Shown here: positions 6,686 through 15,017 of the stretch, piece by piece
Position numbering within the stretch: position 1 is the stretch's first letter
Layout: the number at the start of each line of letters is the position of its first letter
Origin: Thiorhodovibrio winogradskyi
GTDB lineage: Bacteria; Pseudomonadota; Gammaproteobacteria; Chromatiales; Chromatiaceae
DNA length: 64,000 nucleotides
Direction: 5' to 3'
NCBI RefSeq assembly: GCF_036208045.1
Contig: NZ_CP121472.1
Location: forward strand, 2,801,531-2,865,530
The notes under the pieces: model-generated
Databases searched by the model: none
The model's input: only the letters and a program-made list of their open reading frames with translations
Told to the model about the DNA's origin: nothing
Translations under genes and position numbers: made by a program

Positions 6686-9058
6686 TCACCTCGGCCAGTA
6701 GGGATAGGGCGGATTGACCGACATCCGCTCATGAGGCCCCGGCGCCAGTGGCCTGGCAGCGGGCACACCGGGAACCGGCCTTGCCGCCGGTGGACCCACA
6801 GGAGCCCTGTCTGGTGAAACCCTATCCGCTGCCTGGGCCTGAATGGGCGGCTTGGCGGGTACCGGTGGCGCCGGCAATGGCTGCACCTTCTGGTCCGGAT
6901 TCTGGCCGCTTGCCTTCAAGCCTTCCAGATTCTGCAGCTGTGCGACCCGCTCGGGCGGATAAGCCAGGGCGGCAAAGTCCATGACGCCGTTCGGATCATG
7001 GCATTCCTTGCAATCCCTGCCCTCGCCCTGGATGCCGTGATTCACCATCAAGGTGCCCATCTGGCGCATCCAGTGTGGCTCGACATTGACCAGTTCGCCA
7101 TCGACTAGCGGATAGCTTGGATCCCAACCCTCCATGACACCGAAGTAGTACATGAACTCATCCATCATGTAGAGTTTGAAGGGCATTTGATACATGCGCT
7201 GCACAATGGGATCACTGATCGCCTGCTTGACCGAGGCCTTGCCATCGCCAGTCTCATAGTAGGTGGCGTAATCAAATGGCAGGATCATGGCGCCAAAGGG
7301 GCCCTGATTGCCCATATCCTCGTACATCATGGCATTGAACATTTTGAACGGATAAATGCGGCTTTCACCATCGTTCATCGCGAATTTGAGATTCTCGGCG
7401 ATCATTTGCCGGCGCTTTTCAAGCATCTCCGGCGTGAGCTGGCTTAAGGGATTGGTGGCCTTTTCGATATAGGCGTCGACGTCAATCTCGGGATAGGTTT
7501 CTTTAAGCTTCTCGACCGCGGCACGAATCTCGGCCAAAGCGTCGGCATCATCAATCTTGACCATCTGATGCATCAGCGGGTTGTAATCCCCGGTGCCTTC
7601 GGGATTGTTGCCGAGCGCATTGGCGAGGAAGGTACCATTGCCGTTGAACCAGAGGAATTGAAAGCCCTTGCCCGGTTCCCCCGACTGATAGATATCCGTG
7701 GGTTCCCAGACCCCCTCCTCGGGATTCCAGGTTGGGTGGACCCAGTCGCGCAGTACCACGCTGTTGTCTTCCAACTCCTTGATGTGACAAGTCTCGCAGG
7801 CCATGCGGGCGATGTGGCCATTCAGCAGGGCTTTATGCTCGGAATTGTTGTGTGGGGCCTCGGAATGGCAACTGGCGCAGGTCACATCCACGTCCGGCAG
7901 ATCATTGGCGACCAGATCCACACCCATGCGCCCACGCGGAATCTTATGGCCTTCCGGCTCGTGGCAGTCGGTGCATTGAATGCCGGCGGCGGCATGCACA
8001 TCGTCTTGCGGGCTAAAGGGATTGCCGCGCTTGGCGCCGTGATGCAGCAGACGTTTGGCTTCATCGCCAAGCTGAGTGGCGGCGAAGTTGTGCTCATAGA
8101 TGTCGCCACCCATGTTGTGCTGGTGGCAGCGCAAGCAGTTGTCACTGCGGATCTCGGCCACGGTCAGGGCGGCGCGCATGCTACGGTCCTGATTCCAGCG
8201 GGTGCCCTTGTCATCGCGAATCACATGGCGCTTGTTCATGTCATAGGTGCGCGAATGGCAGATCAGGCAATCGATGCCCTCCTTGGCCATCTCGGGCACA
8301 TCGCCAATAGGCATCATTTTCTCGGTGGCGGGTTGGTAATTGCCCCCGATATGGCATTGACCACAGCCTTCACTGCGCATCTCGATCGCGCCTTCGCCCT
8401 CGGGGTGCTCGGGGCGACTTTCCACCAAGGCCGCCCAGCCGGTCCAGGTGAAGCTGCCGGGGATACCACAGGCACGGTCGATCTTGCCCACCGGGATTTT
8501 GTGCGGCCCCGCATTGACCTGGCGCCCGTCATAGCCAAAGGTGGAGAAACCCCCGGAGGACGTCTGGAACTTGAAATGCACGGAATTGACGATGTCCTCC
8601 AGGGTGTTGACTGTTTTGAGTTCACCCTCGCCATGACCAACGGTGATGGTTTCATGACAGCGCAGGCAGGTTTCAGGCCCTTTGTATTGGCGAATACCGG
8701 CCTCGCGGAAGTATTTGATGTGGTCGGGCTCGGCCTGGCTGACAAAGGACGGGGTGTTCATCAGCATCTCGACCTTGACTTTGCGCGCGAAGGCATCCTG
8801 ATCCTCGCTGACCATTTCGGCTGCTCTGTTGTGGCGAGCCTCCTCACTGAGTTCGCGCGCCAGTGCCTCGAATTCCCTCTCGGTCAATTCCCGGCTGCTG
8901 TCGAAGCTGAGCGGCGCATTGGTCTTGCCGACATAAGCATCGAAGAACACCGGATAGAGAAACTTGTACGCCAGAATCACCGCCAGCAGGATGCCGCCGA
9001 TGATCAGAAAGAGGCGTTTGGATTTGGCGCTGACAAGGCTTTCGGTCAGGGTGCTCAT
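6686..9058 (-). CDS. Octahaem c-type cytochrome, tetrathionate-reductase (OTR)-like
   Basis: The protein has 790 residues. An N-terminal membrane anchor or uncleaved signal (about residues 15-38) is followed by eight regular CXXCH haem sites at about residues 131, 232, 264, 308, 362, 394, 421 and 683. The wide gap before the last haem is filled by a helical region rich in Met and aromatic residues. No enlarged CX11-17CH site like that of MccA/SirA sulfite reductase is seen. Size and haem spacing suggest the octahaem tetrathionate reductase group, which reduces sulfur or nitrogen oxyanions in the periplasm; the substrate here is inferred only. Residues from about 724 to the end are an unusual Pro/Ala-rich tail. 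It is last in a three-gene set with cytochrome b and a heptahaem cytochrome. Confidence 0.82.
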   Translation of the reverse strand: MSTLTESLVSAKSKRLFLIIGGILLAVILAYKFLYPVFFDAYVGKTNAPLSFDSSRELTEREFEALARELSEEARHNRAAEMVSEDQDAFARKVKVEMLMNTPSFVSQAEPDHIKYFREAGIRQYKGPETCLRCHETITVGHGEGELKTVNTLEDIVNSVHFKFQTSSGGFSTFGYDGRQVNAGPHKIPVGKIDRACGIPGSFTWTGWAALVESRPEHPEGEGAIEMRSEGCGQCHIGGNYQPATEKMMPIGDVPEMAKEGIDCLICHSRTYDMNKRHVIRDDKGTRWNQDRSMRAALTVAEIRSDNCLRCHQHNMGGDIYEHNFAATQLGDEAKRLLHHGAKRGNPFSPQDDVHAAAGIQCTDCHEPEGHKIPRGRMGVDLVANDLPDVDVTCASCHSEAPHNNSEHKALLNGHIARMACETCHIKELEDNSVVLRDWVHPTWNPEEGVWEPTDIYQSGEPGKGFQFLWFNGNGTFLANALGNNPEGTGDYNPLMHQMVKIDDADALAEIRAAVEKLKETYPEIDVDAYIEKATNPLSQLTPEMLEKRRQMIAENLKFAMNDGESRIYPFKMFNAMMYEDMGNQGPFGAMILPFDYATYYETGDGKASVKQAISDPIVQRMYQMPFKLYMMDEFMYYFGVMEGWDPSYPLVDGELVNVEPHWMRQMGTLMVNHGIQGEGRDCKECHDPNGVMDFAALAYPPERVAQLQNLEGLKASGQNPDQKVQPLPAPPVPAKPPIQAQAADRVSPDRAPVGPPAARPVPGVPAARPLAPGPHERMSVNPPYPYWPR

Positions 9059-9131
9059 GGTCTTTTCTCGATTTCAAACAGGGGCTTCGCGCTCAATTAA
9101 AGGTCATTGTGAAACAACCAATGCAAGAGGA

Positions 9132-9749
9132 TTAATGGTCCGACTCGCGATGCCAGCCGCTCAGCATGGCACGCAGATTGGTGGTCAGAGTCTCTCCGGT
9201 GGTGATGATGTACATGTGCACCACCAAAAACAGCACCAGGAAATAGGCCAGGGTCAAATGCGTCATGGCGATCAACCACAGGGTGCCGATGCCAAAGAGG
9301 GTTTCCGGCAGATAGACCGAGTACAAAAAAGCCCAACCGCTGATAATCAAAACCGGCATCAGGCCATACATGACACCGATGTAGCTAATCTGTTGCAGTG
9401 TATTGAGCTTCATCTCCTCGGTGACATGAAAGGGATGCGGCGCATTGCGGAAAATGCCATAGCCGTAGTAACCCATCTGCGCGAACAGACGCTGGAAAAA
9501 GCCACGGAATTGAACCTTGTAATGCCGCCCATTGGCGGAATACAAATTCCCCAGAATAAACACCACCCAACTGATTGTCAGCAAAATACCGGCGGTATTA
9601 TGCACCGGGACGGCGGTATCGAACGGCAGTAGCCAGGGCATGCCAGCAAAGTGCATACTCGCGCCAGTCACCATCAGCACAATGAAGAGCGCCGCGTTCA
9701 ACCAGTGCCACAGGCGCAACCAAATGGGATAGAGATAGATGGCACTCAT
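9132..9749 (-). CDS. Membrane dihaem cytochrome b (b561/PhsC-like)
   Basis: This 205-residue integral membrane protein has four to five hydrophobic helices. Haem-ligand candidates are His15 (IWLRLWHWLN), the HNTAG His in the second helix, and the late THLTLAYF and VVHMYI histidines, a pattern shared by cytochrome b561 and thiosulfate-reductase/formate-dehydrogenase cytochrome b subunits. It would link the quinone pool to periplasmic cytochromes. It overlaps the upstream heptahaem gene by 4 bp (ATGA), so the two are co-translated, and the octahaem gene follows 73 bp later. Confidence 0.85.
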   Translation of the reverse strand: MSAIYLYPIWLRLWHWLNAALFIVLMVTGASMHFAGMPWLLPFDTAVPVHNTAGILLTISWVVFILGNLYSANGRHYKVQFRGFFQRLFAQMGYYGYGIFRNAPHPFHVTEEMKLNTLQQISYIGVMYGLMPVLIISGWAFLYSVYLPETLFGIGTLWLIAMTHLTLAYFLVLFLVVHMYIITTGETLTTNLRAMLSGWHRESDH

Positions 9750-10885
9750 TGTTTGTCTCCTTCATCCGCCGCTGTCGACTGCTGTTCGCGCAAGGCCTGG
9801 TAAGCACGATAGCGACCGTAACCGTGTGCCGCCAGCACCAGCACCGTGAGCCCAAGGATGAACAGCGCTAGGCGGTCGATCAGAGGATTTCGACTCATGC
9901 CGACCACATAGGCCTCATTGAACACGGCCTTGGCGAAAAAGCCTTGTTTCTCGATGTCTTCACGTGAGCGGTATTGATACAGCCTGCTCAAGAGTCCTTG
10001 CCCCTGGGAATGGCACTCGACGCAATTCACATTGCTATTTTCAGCGCTCAGGATCTCATGCGAGACCGGGCGACCATTGTCGCTCAAAGGCGTATGACAC
10101 TCCAAACAGCGCACCGACGCCCAATGCTTGTCGCGGTTGGGCAGCCAGGCGTGGGATTCGCTCAAGGGATCACGCAATTGCTCATGACAAGACAGGCAGA
10201 TTTGGTTGTCGTAGGCGACAATCTCGGGGATGTCCCGCCCCAGCAGAGAAGCGCGGAAGACGTGGGGATCGTGGCAAGAGTGGCAGTGAAAGCCCTCTGC
10301 CTCCGGGTCGTCGGAGAGCGCATGGACGCTGGCCTGGTATTCCCGTTCGATGACAGTGAAATTCACCCGGTCAGTGTTCTCCGGGTGATCCTCATGGCAC
10401 TGGACGCAGCTCAACTCCGAGGCTGGCTGTTCGGGAGCATGCGGATAGTCCAAATACCCATCCGCGTGACATTGACTACAGGGTTGGTCTCCATGCACCG
10501 AGTGGTTAAAAGCCTTCTGATCGACAACCAGGCTGACAATCTCTCCGCTCTCTGGATCGCGATAGGCCATGGTGGCCATGCCATGGCAACGCAAACAGGC
10601 GCGTTGCTCGGCAGCGGCTTGCGCATTGACAGCCGGGAGTGTCATGGCGGTTTCCGCATCGGACTGCGCATCTGACTGCGCATCGGACTCCGGGGCCGAT
10701 GCGGCAATGAGGGGAAGCGGACCAGCAAAACCGAGCGCCAGCATCAGTGCCAAGGGGAACCAGGGAAGGGACTGGGCCAGGCGTTTTGCCAAGCCCAGCG
10801 GTGACAAGTGTGTCGTTCGGCCGAATCCGCCGGCGCGCCGGTCAGGATCAAGTGCAAGGTGTTTTTTCATCATCGAATCCGTCAA
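9746..10885 (-). CDS. Heptahaem c-type cytochrome, C-terminally anchored
   Basis: The protein has 379 residues with an N-terminal signal segment (about residues 40-62), a short repeat of Ser-Asp-Ala-Gln/Glu, then seven CXXCH sites at about residues 97, 136, 160, 201, 230, 260 and 288. A single membrane helix lies at about 337-354 with a short cytoplasmic tail. Extra His residues near the haems (for example FNHSVHGD, ASVHAL, ESHAW) are likely distal ligands, as in cytochrome c3/NrfH-like families. It is the first gene of the cytochrome operon, divergent from the Hyb hydrogenase. An in-frame ATG at 10873 is an alternative start. It probably shuttles electrons between the membrane cytochrome b and the octahaem protein; this is inferred from co-transcription. 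Confidence 0.85.
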   Translation of the reverse strand: MTDSMMKKHLALDPDRRAGGFGRTTHLSPLGLAKRLAQSLPWFPLALMLALGFAGPLPLIAASAPESDAQSDAQSDAETAMTLPAVNAQAAAEQRACLRCHGMATMAYRDPESGEIVSLVVDQKAFNHSVHGDQPCSQCHADGYLDYPHAPEQPASELSCVQCHEDHPENTDRVNFTVIEREYQASVHALSDDPEAEGFHCHSCHDPHVFRASLLGRDIPEIVAYDNQICLSCHEQLRDPLSESHAWLPNRDKHWASVRCLECHTPLSDNGRPVSHEILSAENSNVNCVECHSQGQGLLSRLYQYRSREDIEKQGFFAKAVFNEAYVVGMSRNPLIDRLALFILGLTVLVLAAHGYGRYRAYQALREQQSTAADEGDKQ

Positions 10886-11105
10886 CTAAAAGAACCAACC
10901 CCAGGCCGAAAAGAGCCGCCCCAGGCCAGTCGTTCGACAGGGCGACCATAGCGCCAAACGCGCGCGCTCGCTTGGGAAAAGCGCGCCTGATTGATCCCGG
11001 GCAATACCTCGGGCGAATCTCCCTCCCGCAATGCGCGGCGCCTGCAATGAGTTCTCAGGTCTTCCAGCGTCCCACAGGGTAAAAACCCAACAACCCGGTC
11101 AATGA

Positions 11106-11159
11106 ATCATCAGCAGGGAATCATCAGCAGGGAATCATCAGCAGGGAATCATCAACAGG
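11106..11159. repeat. 14-bp tandem repeat, about 3.9 copies
   Basis: The unit ATCATCAGCAGGGA occurs three times perfectly (11106-11147) and once more as an imperfect partial copy (ATCATCAACAGG). It lies about midway in the divergent region between the cytochrome and hydrogenase operons. Confidence 0.93.
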
Positions 11160-11308
11160 CCGCCCCTTTACCTTTCCGATAAAGGACTTGACTCATAACA
11201 ATTGAGCGCGGTTGCTAGGCACAACCCCTTATATTAAAAAAACTGAGAACGAATCGCATTAAAACCCATGCCAGGACACAATAACCGAGCAAAAAACCCC
11301 GTTAAAAA

Positions 11309-11322
11309 CTGATTGAGATCAA
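11309..11322. promoter_or_regulatory. Candidate FNR-type box upstream of hybO
   Basis: CTGAT-TGAG-ATCAA matches the FNR/Anr consensus TTGAT-N4-ATCAA at nine of ten positions. It lies 177 bp upstream of the hybO ATG, in the AT-rich half of the divergent region. FNR homologues are known to control a membrane hydrogenase operon in Thiocapsa. No clear -10 element at the ideal distance could be assigned, so this is a candidate only. Confidence 0.5.
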
Positions 11323-11498
11323 GGATTTTGGGCAATCCTTACATGTGCTGGACAGCAGGCTGAATCCGGACTATAAGTAATATAGCACATAAGCATATTA
11401 GCACTTTAGTATATTCTTGACAGGCCAACTGGGGTTAACCACGCGGCCCAAGTCCATTTAAGCCAGCGAACGACAACAGCAGTCAGGCAGAACGCGCC

Positions 11499-12770
11499 AT
11501 GAATGATCGACTCAAGTCTGTTTCCGATGCCCCCGGTCCTGGGAGCCTTTCATCATCCCCGCCAGCCCCAGAGCAAACCGCCCTGGCGCCCGACATGGAA
11601 GATCATCTGGAACTCCACGGCCTCAATCGCCGTCGCTTCCTGCAGTTCGCCACCAGCATCACAGCGGCCATGGGGCTGCCGGCGGCCATGACCGGCCAGG
11701 TACTCGCCGCCGTTGAACAGGCCGCCGCCGGCCCAGCGCGTCCGCCGGTGATCTGGCTGCATTTTCAGGAATGCACCGGCTGCACGGAATCCCTGCTGCG
11801 CGCCACCCACCCCACGGTCGAGGGACTGATCCTGGATCTGATCTCGCTCGACTATTCCGAGACGTTGCTGGCCGCCGCGGGTCATCAGGCCGAGCAGGCG
11901 CTACATGATTCGCTCGAGAACAACAAGGGCGGCTTCATCCTGGTGGTCGAGGGCTCGGTGCCCACTGCCGACAATGGCAACTTCTGCAAGGTCGCGGGCA
12001 AAACACCGCAGCAGATGTTGCACGGGATCGCCCCACACGCGGCCGCGGCCATCGCCATCGGCTCCTGCGCCTCCTGGGGTGGCGTGCAGAGCGCCGCACC
12101 CAACCCAACCGGCGCCATCGGCATTCAAGAAGCGCTGAAACTCTATGGCATCAGCAAATCCGATGGCACCGCGCTGCCGGTGATCAACCTGCCCGGCTGT
12201 CCAGCCTCGCCCTACAACATTCTCTCGACTGTCCTTTATTACCTGACGCTGAGCCAGTTGCCCGAGCTGGACGCCAAGGGCCGGCCAAAATTCGCCTATG
12301 GCCGTCTGATTCACGAAAACTGCGAGCGCCGTCCCCACTTCGACGCCGGTCGTTTTGCCGAGGAATACGGCGATGACGGTCATCGTCAGGGCTGGTGTCT
12401 GTACAAGCTTGGCTGTAAGGGGCCCGAGACCTACGCCAACTGCCCGGTGATCGAATTCGGCGATGTTGGCGGCAACACCTGGCCGGTGGGCATTGGCCAT
12501 CCTTGCTTTGGCTGCTCCGAGCAAGGCGTTGGTTTCCACAAGCCGCTGCATGAGCAGGCAAAAAATGTCTCGCTCACCTCACCGTCCATCTTCCCCGGCA
12601 TCATCACCGAGCACCCCGGCGGCGTCACCCTGACCTCCGCCGCCGTGGCTGGTGCCATCGGCGGCGGTACCCTGGTTTATGCGCTTGGCGCCAACAGCAA
12701 ACTCAAGGCGCTCGAAGAGGCGGAAGCCCGGAGCGCGACCAACCCCTCATCCGAAGTCAGCGAGACCTAA
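11499..12770 (+). CDS. hybO: [NiFe] hydrogenase small subunit (HybO type)
   Basis: The protein has 423 residues. A twin-arginine signal LNRRRFLQFA lies at about residues 42-51 after an unusually long Pro/Ser-rich leader. The mature part has the proximal cluster ligands ECTGCTESLLR, GSCASWGG and LPGCPASPYN, the distal/medial cluster region with NCERRPHFDAG, CLYKLGCKGP, NCPV and HPCFGCSE, and a C-terminal membrane helix (TSAAVAGAIGGGTLVYALG). It carries electrons from the NiFe site to the partner membrane subunits on the periplasmic side. Gene order small - HybA - HybB - large places it in the HybOABC group (group 1c) rather than the HydSL/Isp or HupSLC type. Confidence 0.95.
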   Translation: MNDRLKSVSDAPGPGSLSSSPPAPEQTALAPDMEDHLELHGLNRRRFLQFATSITAAMGLPAAMTGQVLAAVEQAAAGPARPPVIWLHFQECTGCTESLLRATHPTVEGLILDLISLDYSETLLAAAGHQAEQALHDSLENNKGGFILVVEGSVPTADNGNFCKVAGKTPQQMLHGIAPHAAAAIAIGSCASWGGVQSAAPNPTGAIGIQEALKLYGISKSDGTALPVINLPGCPASPYNILSTVLYYLTLSQLPELDAKGRPKFAYGRLIHENCERRPHFDAGRFAEEYGDDGHRQGWCLYKLGCKGPETYANCPVIEFGDVGGNTWPVGIGHPCFGCSEQGVGFHKPLHEQAKNVSLTSPSIFPGIITEHPGGVTLTSAAVAGAIGGGTLVYALGANSKLKALEEAEARSATNPSSEVSET

Positions 12771-12785
12771 CACGGAGGAACACCC

Positions 12786-13802
12786 ATGAAGATCGATCGC
12801 CGTCAGTTTTTCAAAGTCATGGCCGCCGGTGGCGCGGTTGCCGTCGGTGCTTCCCCGGTTCAGGCTCGCCCTTGCAAGACGCTGCCGCCGGATGCCATCG
12901 GTATCCTGTACGATGCCAATCTGTGCATTGGTTGCAAGGCCTGCGAGGTCGCCTGCAAGGTCGCCAATGACATGCCCATGAGCGGTGATGGCGCCATCGA
13001 CCAGGCCTATGGCGTTCAAGATGCCTGGGATGGTGATGACGATTTGAATGGTCGCACCATGAATAAGATCAAGGCCTATGTGGCCGAGGGAAGCCGCACG
13101 GATCTTGATGACCCGGACGCCTGCTTTATCAAGCGCTCCTGCATGCACTGCATCGACCCGGACTGTGTCTCAGCCTGCCCGGTCAGCGCACTGACCAAAG
13201 ATCCCTTCACCGGCATTGTCAGCTACAACCCGGACGCCTGTATCGGCTGCCGCTATTGTCAGCTGGCCTGCCCCTTCAATATCCCCAAGTTCCAGTACGA
13301 CAAAACCTTCCCGCAGATTGTCAAATGCCAACTCTGCGCGCCACGCATCGCCGAGGGCGAGATCCCGGCCTGTTGCGATGCTTGCCCGACCGGAGCCAGC
13401 CTGTTTGGCCGGGTCGAGGACTTGCGCGCCGAGGGCCATCGGCGGCTTGCCATGCAGCCGGGCGAGCGGGTGGAGTTTCCGCTCAATCAACTCGGCGGCA
13501 AGACGCGCGCGGCCGAGGCCCAGAAGTACCATCCGCATCTCTATGGCGAGACCGAGAGCGGCGGCACCCAGTATCTGATGGTGGCCGGCGTGCCCTTTGA
13601 GCAGCTCGGCATGCCGCCGGTGGGCGATGAATCGCGCGCGCGTTTGTCCGAGACGCTGCAACATAGCCTATACAAAGGCATGGTCGCTCCCGGCCTGCTG
13701 CTTGGTGGTTTGGTCTATGCCGCCTATCAGCATACCAAGGAGGATCGCGAAGACCAGGAAGATCGCCAGAACCGTCCCGAGCAGGAGCATGGCGATGACT
13801 GA
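12786..13802 (+). CDS. hybA: Hydrogenase 4Fe-4S ferredoxin subunit (HybA type)
   Basis: The protein has 338 residues with a Tat-like signal (DRRQFFKVMAAGG) and four 4Fe-4S cluster motifs typical of the DmsB/HybA family: CIGCKACEVAC, CMHCIDPDCVSACP, CIGCRYCQLACP, and CQLCAPRIAEG with CCDACPTGA. It would pass electrons from HybO to HybB at the periplasmic face of the membrane. A C-terminal hydrophobic segment (PGLLLGGLVYAAYQ) followed by a charged tail could anchor it, as in HybA. It starts 15 bp after hybO with a GGAGG just upstream (TAACACGGAGGAACACCC) and overlaps hybB by 8 bp. Confidence 0.93.
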   Translation: MKIDRRQFFKVMAAGGAVAVGASPVQARPCKTLPPDAIGILYDANLCIGCKACEVACKVANDMPMSGDGAIDQAYGVQDAWDGDDDLNGRTMNKIKAYVAEGSRTDLDDPDACFIKRSCMHCIDPDCVSACPVSALTKDPFTGIVSYNPDACIGCRYCQLACPFNIPKFQYDKTFPQIVKCQLCAPRIAEGEIPACCDACPTGASLFGRVEDLRAEGHRRLAMQPGERVEFPLNQLGGKTRAAEAQKYHPHLYGETESGGTQYLMVAGVPFEQLGMPPVGDESRARLSETLQHSLYKGMVAPGLLLGGLVYAAYQHTKEDREDQEDRQNRPEQEHGDD

Positions 13803-14928
13803 GGCCTTCCGCCCCCTCGGCGGCAAGCTCTTCACCCGGCACTTCCAGTTCATGGGAGTGCTGGTGCTGATCGCCGGTTACTTTCTCATTCGCCGTTTTA
13901 TCTTTGGCATTGGGGATGTCTCCAACCTGAGTGATGGCTTTCCCTGGGGCCTGTGGATCACCTACGACGTGGTCACGGGCACCGCCATTGCCTGTGGTGG
14001 CTATGCCATGGCGCTCCTGGTCTATGTATTCAATCGCGGGCAATTCCACCCGATGATTCGCGCCGCCCTGCTGACCAGCGTCTTTGGCTATACGCTGGCC
14101 GGTGCCTCCATTGTGGTCGACGTGGGTCGCTATTGGCAGTTGTATAACGTCTTTCTGCCACAGTACATCAATCTCAATTCGGTGATGCTGGAGGTCGCGC
14201 TCTGCGTCACCCTCTATACCCTGGTGCTCTGGATTGAGTTCTCCCCAGCCATCCTGGAGGCAATGAAGGCGAATCGGCTGCTGCGTTTCCTGCGCCATAT
14301 TCTGTTCTTCTTCATCGGCGTTGGCATTCTGCTGCCAACCATGCATCAGTCCTCGCTCGGCTCCCTGCTATTGATCGCTGGCTATAAGGTGCATGATCTG
14401 TGGCAAACCACCATTATCCCGCTGCTGTTTTTGATTACCGCCATCACCATGGGCTACGGTATCGTGGTGTTCGAGTCGCTCTATGCCTCGGTCCATCTTG
14501 GACGCAAACTCGAAACCCCGCTGCTCAGTAAAATCAGCGCCATTATTCCCTGGCTGCTGATTGCTTATCTGGTGCTGCGCATTGGCGATTTGTTTCTGAG
14601 CGGTCAAATCCGCGCCATCGCCGGCCCTGGCCCGGAGCCTTATTTGTTCCTCGCCGAGGTGGCGCTCTTTGTCTTTGCCATTGTCACCCTAATGGATCAA
14701 TACCACCGCACGCGCCCGACGATTTTGTTTTGGAGTTCCCTGGCCGTGGTGCTTGGCGGAGCGCTCTATCGCTTCAACGCCTTTATGATCGCCTTCGATC
14801 CCGGCCCCGGCTGGCACTATTTCCCAGCCGTGGGAGAGATGAGCATTACCCTGGGCATTGTGGCCTTTGAGATCATGGCTTATCTGTTCTTTGTGAAAAA
14901 GACGCCCATTCTGGCCGCCGGGCATTGA
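13795..14928 (+). CDS. hybB: Hydrogenase membrane subunit (HybB/NrfD family)
   Basis: From ATG 13795 the protein has 377 residues and about ten transmembrane helices. It is of the NrfD/PsrC/HybB family that exchanges electrons and protons with quinone without haem. Conserved-looking features are FPWGLWITYDV in an early helix, the MHQSSLGSL loop, and LYRFNAFMIAF late in the protein. The ATG overlaps the last codons of hybA, a normal coupled start; a longer open frame upstream only shadows hybA. In E. coli this subunit lets hydrogenase-2 work both ways against menaquinone; the same is inferred here. Confidence 0.93.
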   Translation: MTEAFRPLGGKLFTRHFQFMGVLVLIAGYFLIRRFIFGIGDVSNLSDGFPWGLWITYDVVTGTAIACGGYAMALLVYVFNRGQFHPMIRAALLTSVFGYTLAGASIVVDVGRYWQLYNVFLPQYINLNSVMLEVALCVTLYTLVLWIEFSPAILEAMKANRLLRFLRHILFFFIGVGILLPTMHQSSLGSLLLIAGYKVHDLWQTTIIPLLFLITAITMGYGIVVFESLYASVHLGRKLETPLLSKISAIIPWLLIAYLVLRIGDLFLSGQIRAIAGPGPEPYLFLAEVALFVFAIVTLMDQYHRTRPTILFWSSLAVVLGGALYRFNAFMIAFDPGPGWHYFPAVGEMSITLGIVAFEIMAYLFFVKKTPILAAGH

Positions 14929-15017
14929 GCGGATGCCGCATTCCGCCATCCTATTGACGGCCTTGACTTAAACATAGTTTCGTGGGCAAATCCATTCGCC
15001 CCGACAGGGAGAGATCC

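Larger units (their letters stand above)
10886..11498. other. 613-bp divergent intergenic region, cytochrome operon / hyb operon
   Basis: No credible gene is seen. The half next to the cytochrome genes is GC-rich. The half next to hybO is AT-rich, with several A/T tracts at 11230-11290 and TATA-like stretches at 11370-11415, as expected for promoters. It contains a 14-bp tandem repeat and a candidate FNR box, annotated separately. Confidence 0.8.

Noticed and set aside
6686-9058. MccA/SirA-type sulfite reductase
   Set aside because: All eight haem sites are ordinary CXXCH; the enlarged haem motif expected for MccA is not seen.
7568-9100. 510-residue plus-strand frame opposite the octahaem cytochrome
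   Set aside because: It mirrors the cytochrome gene in the opposite frame; the minus-strand protein has eight CXXCH motifs and a membrane anchor, while this frame has no motif and no ribosome site.
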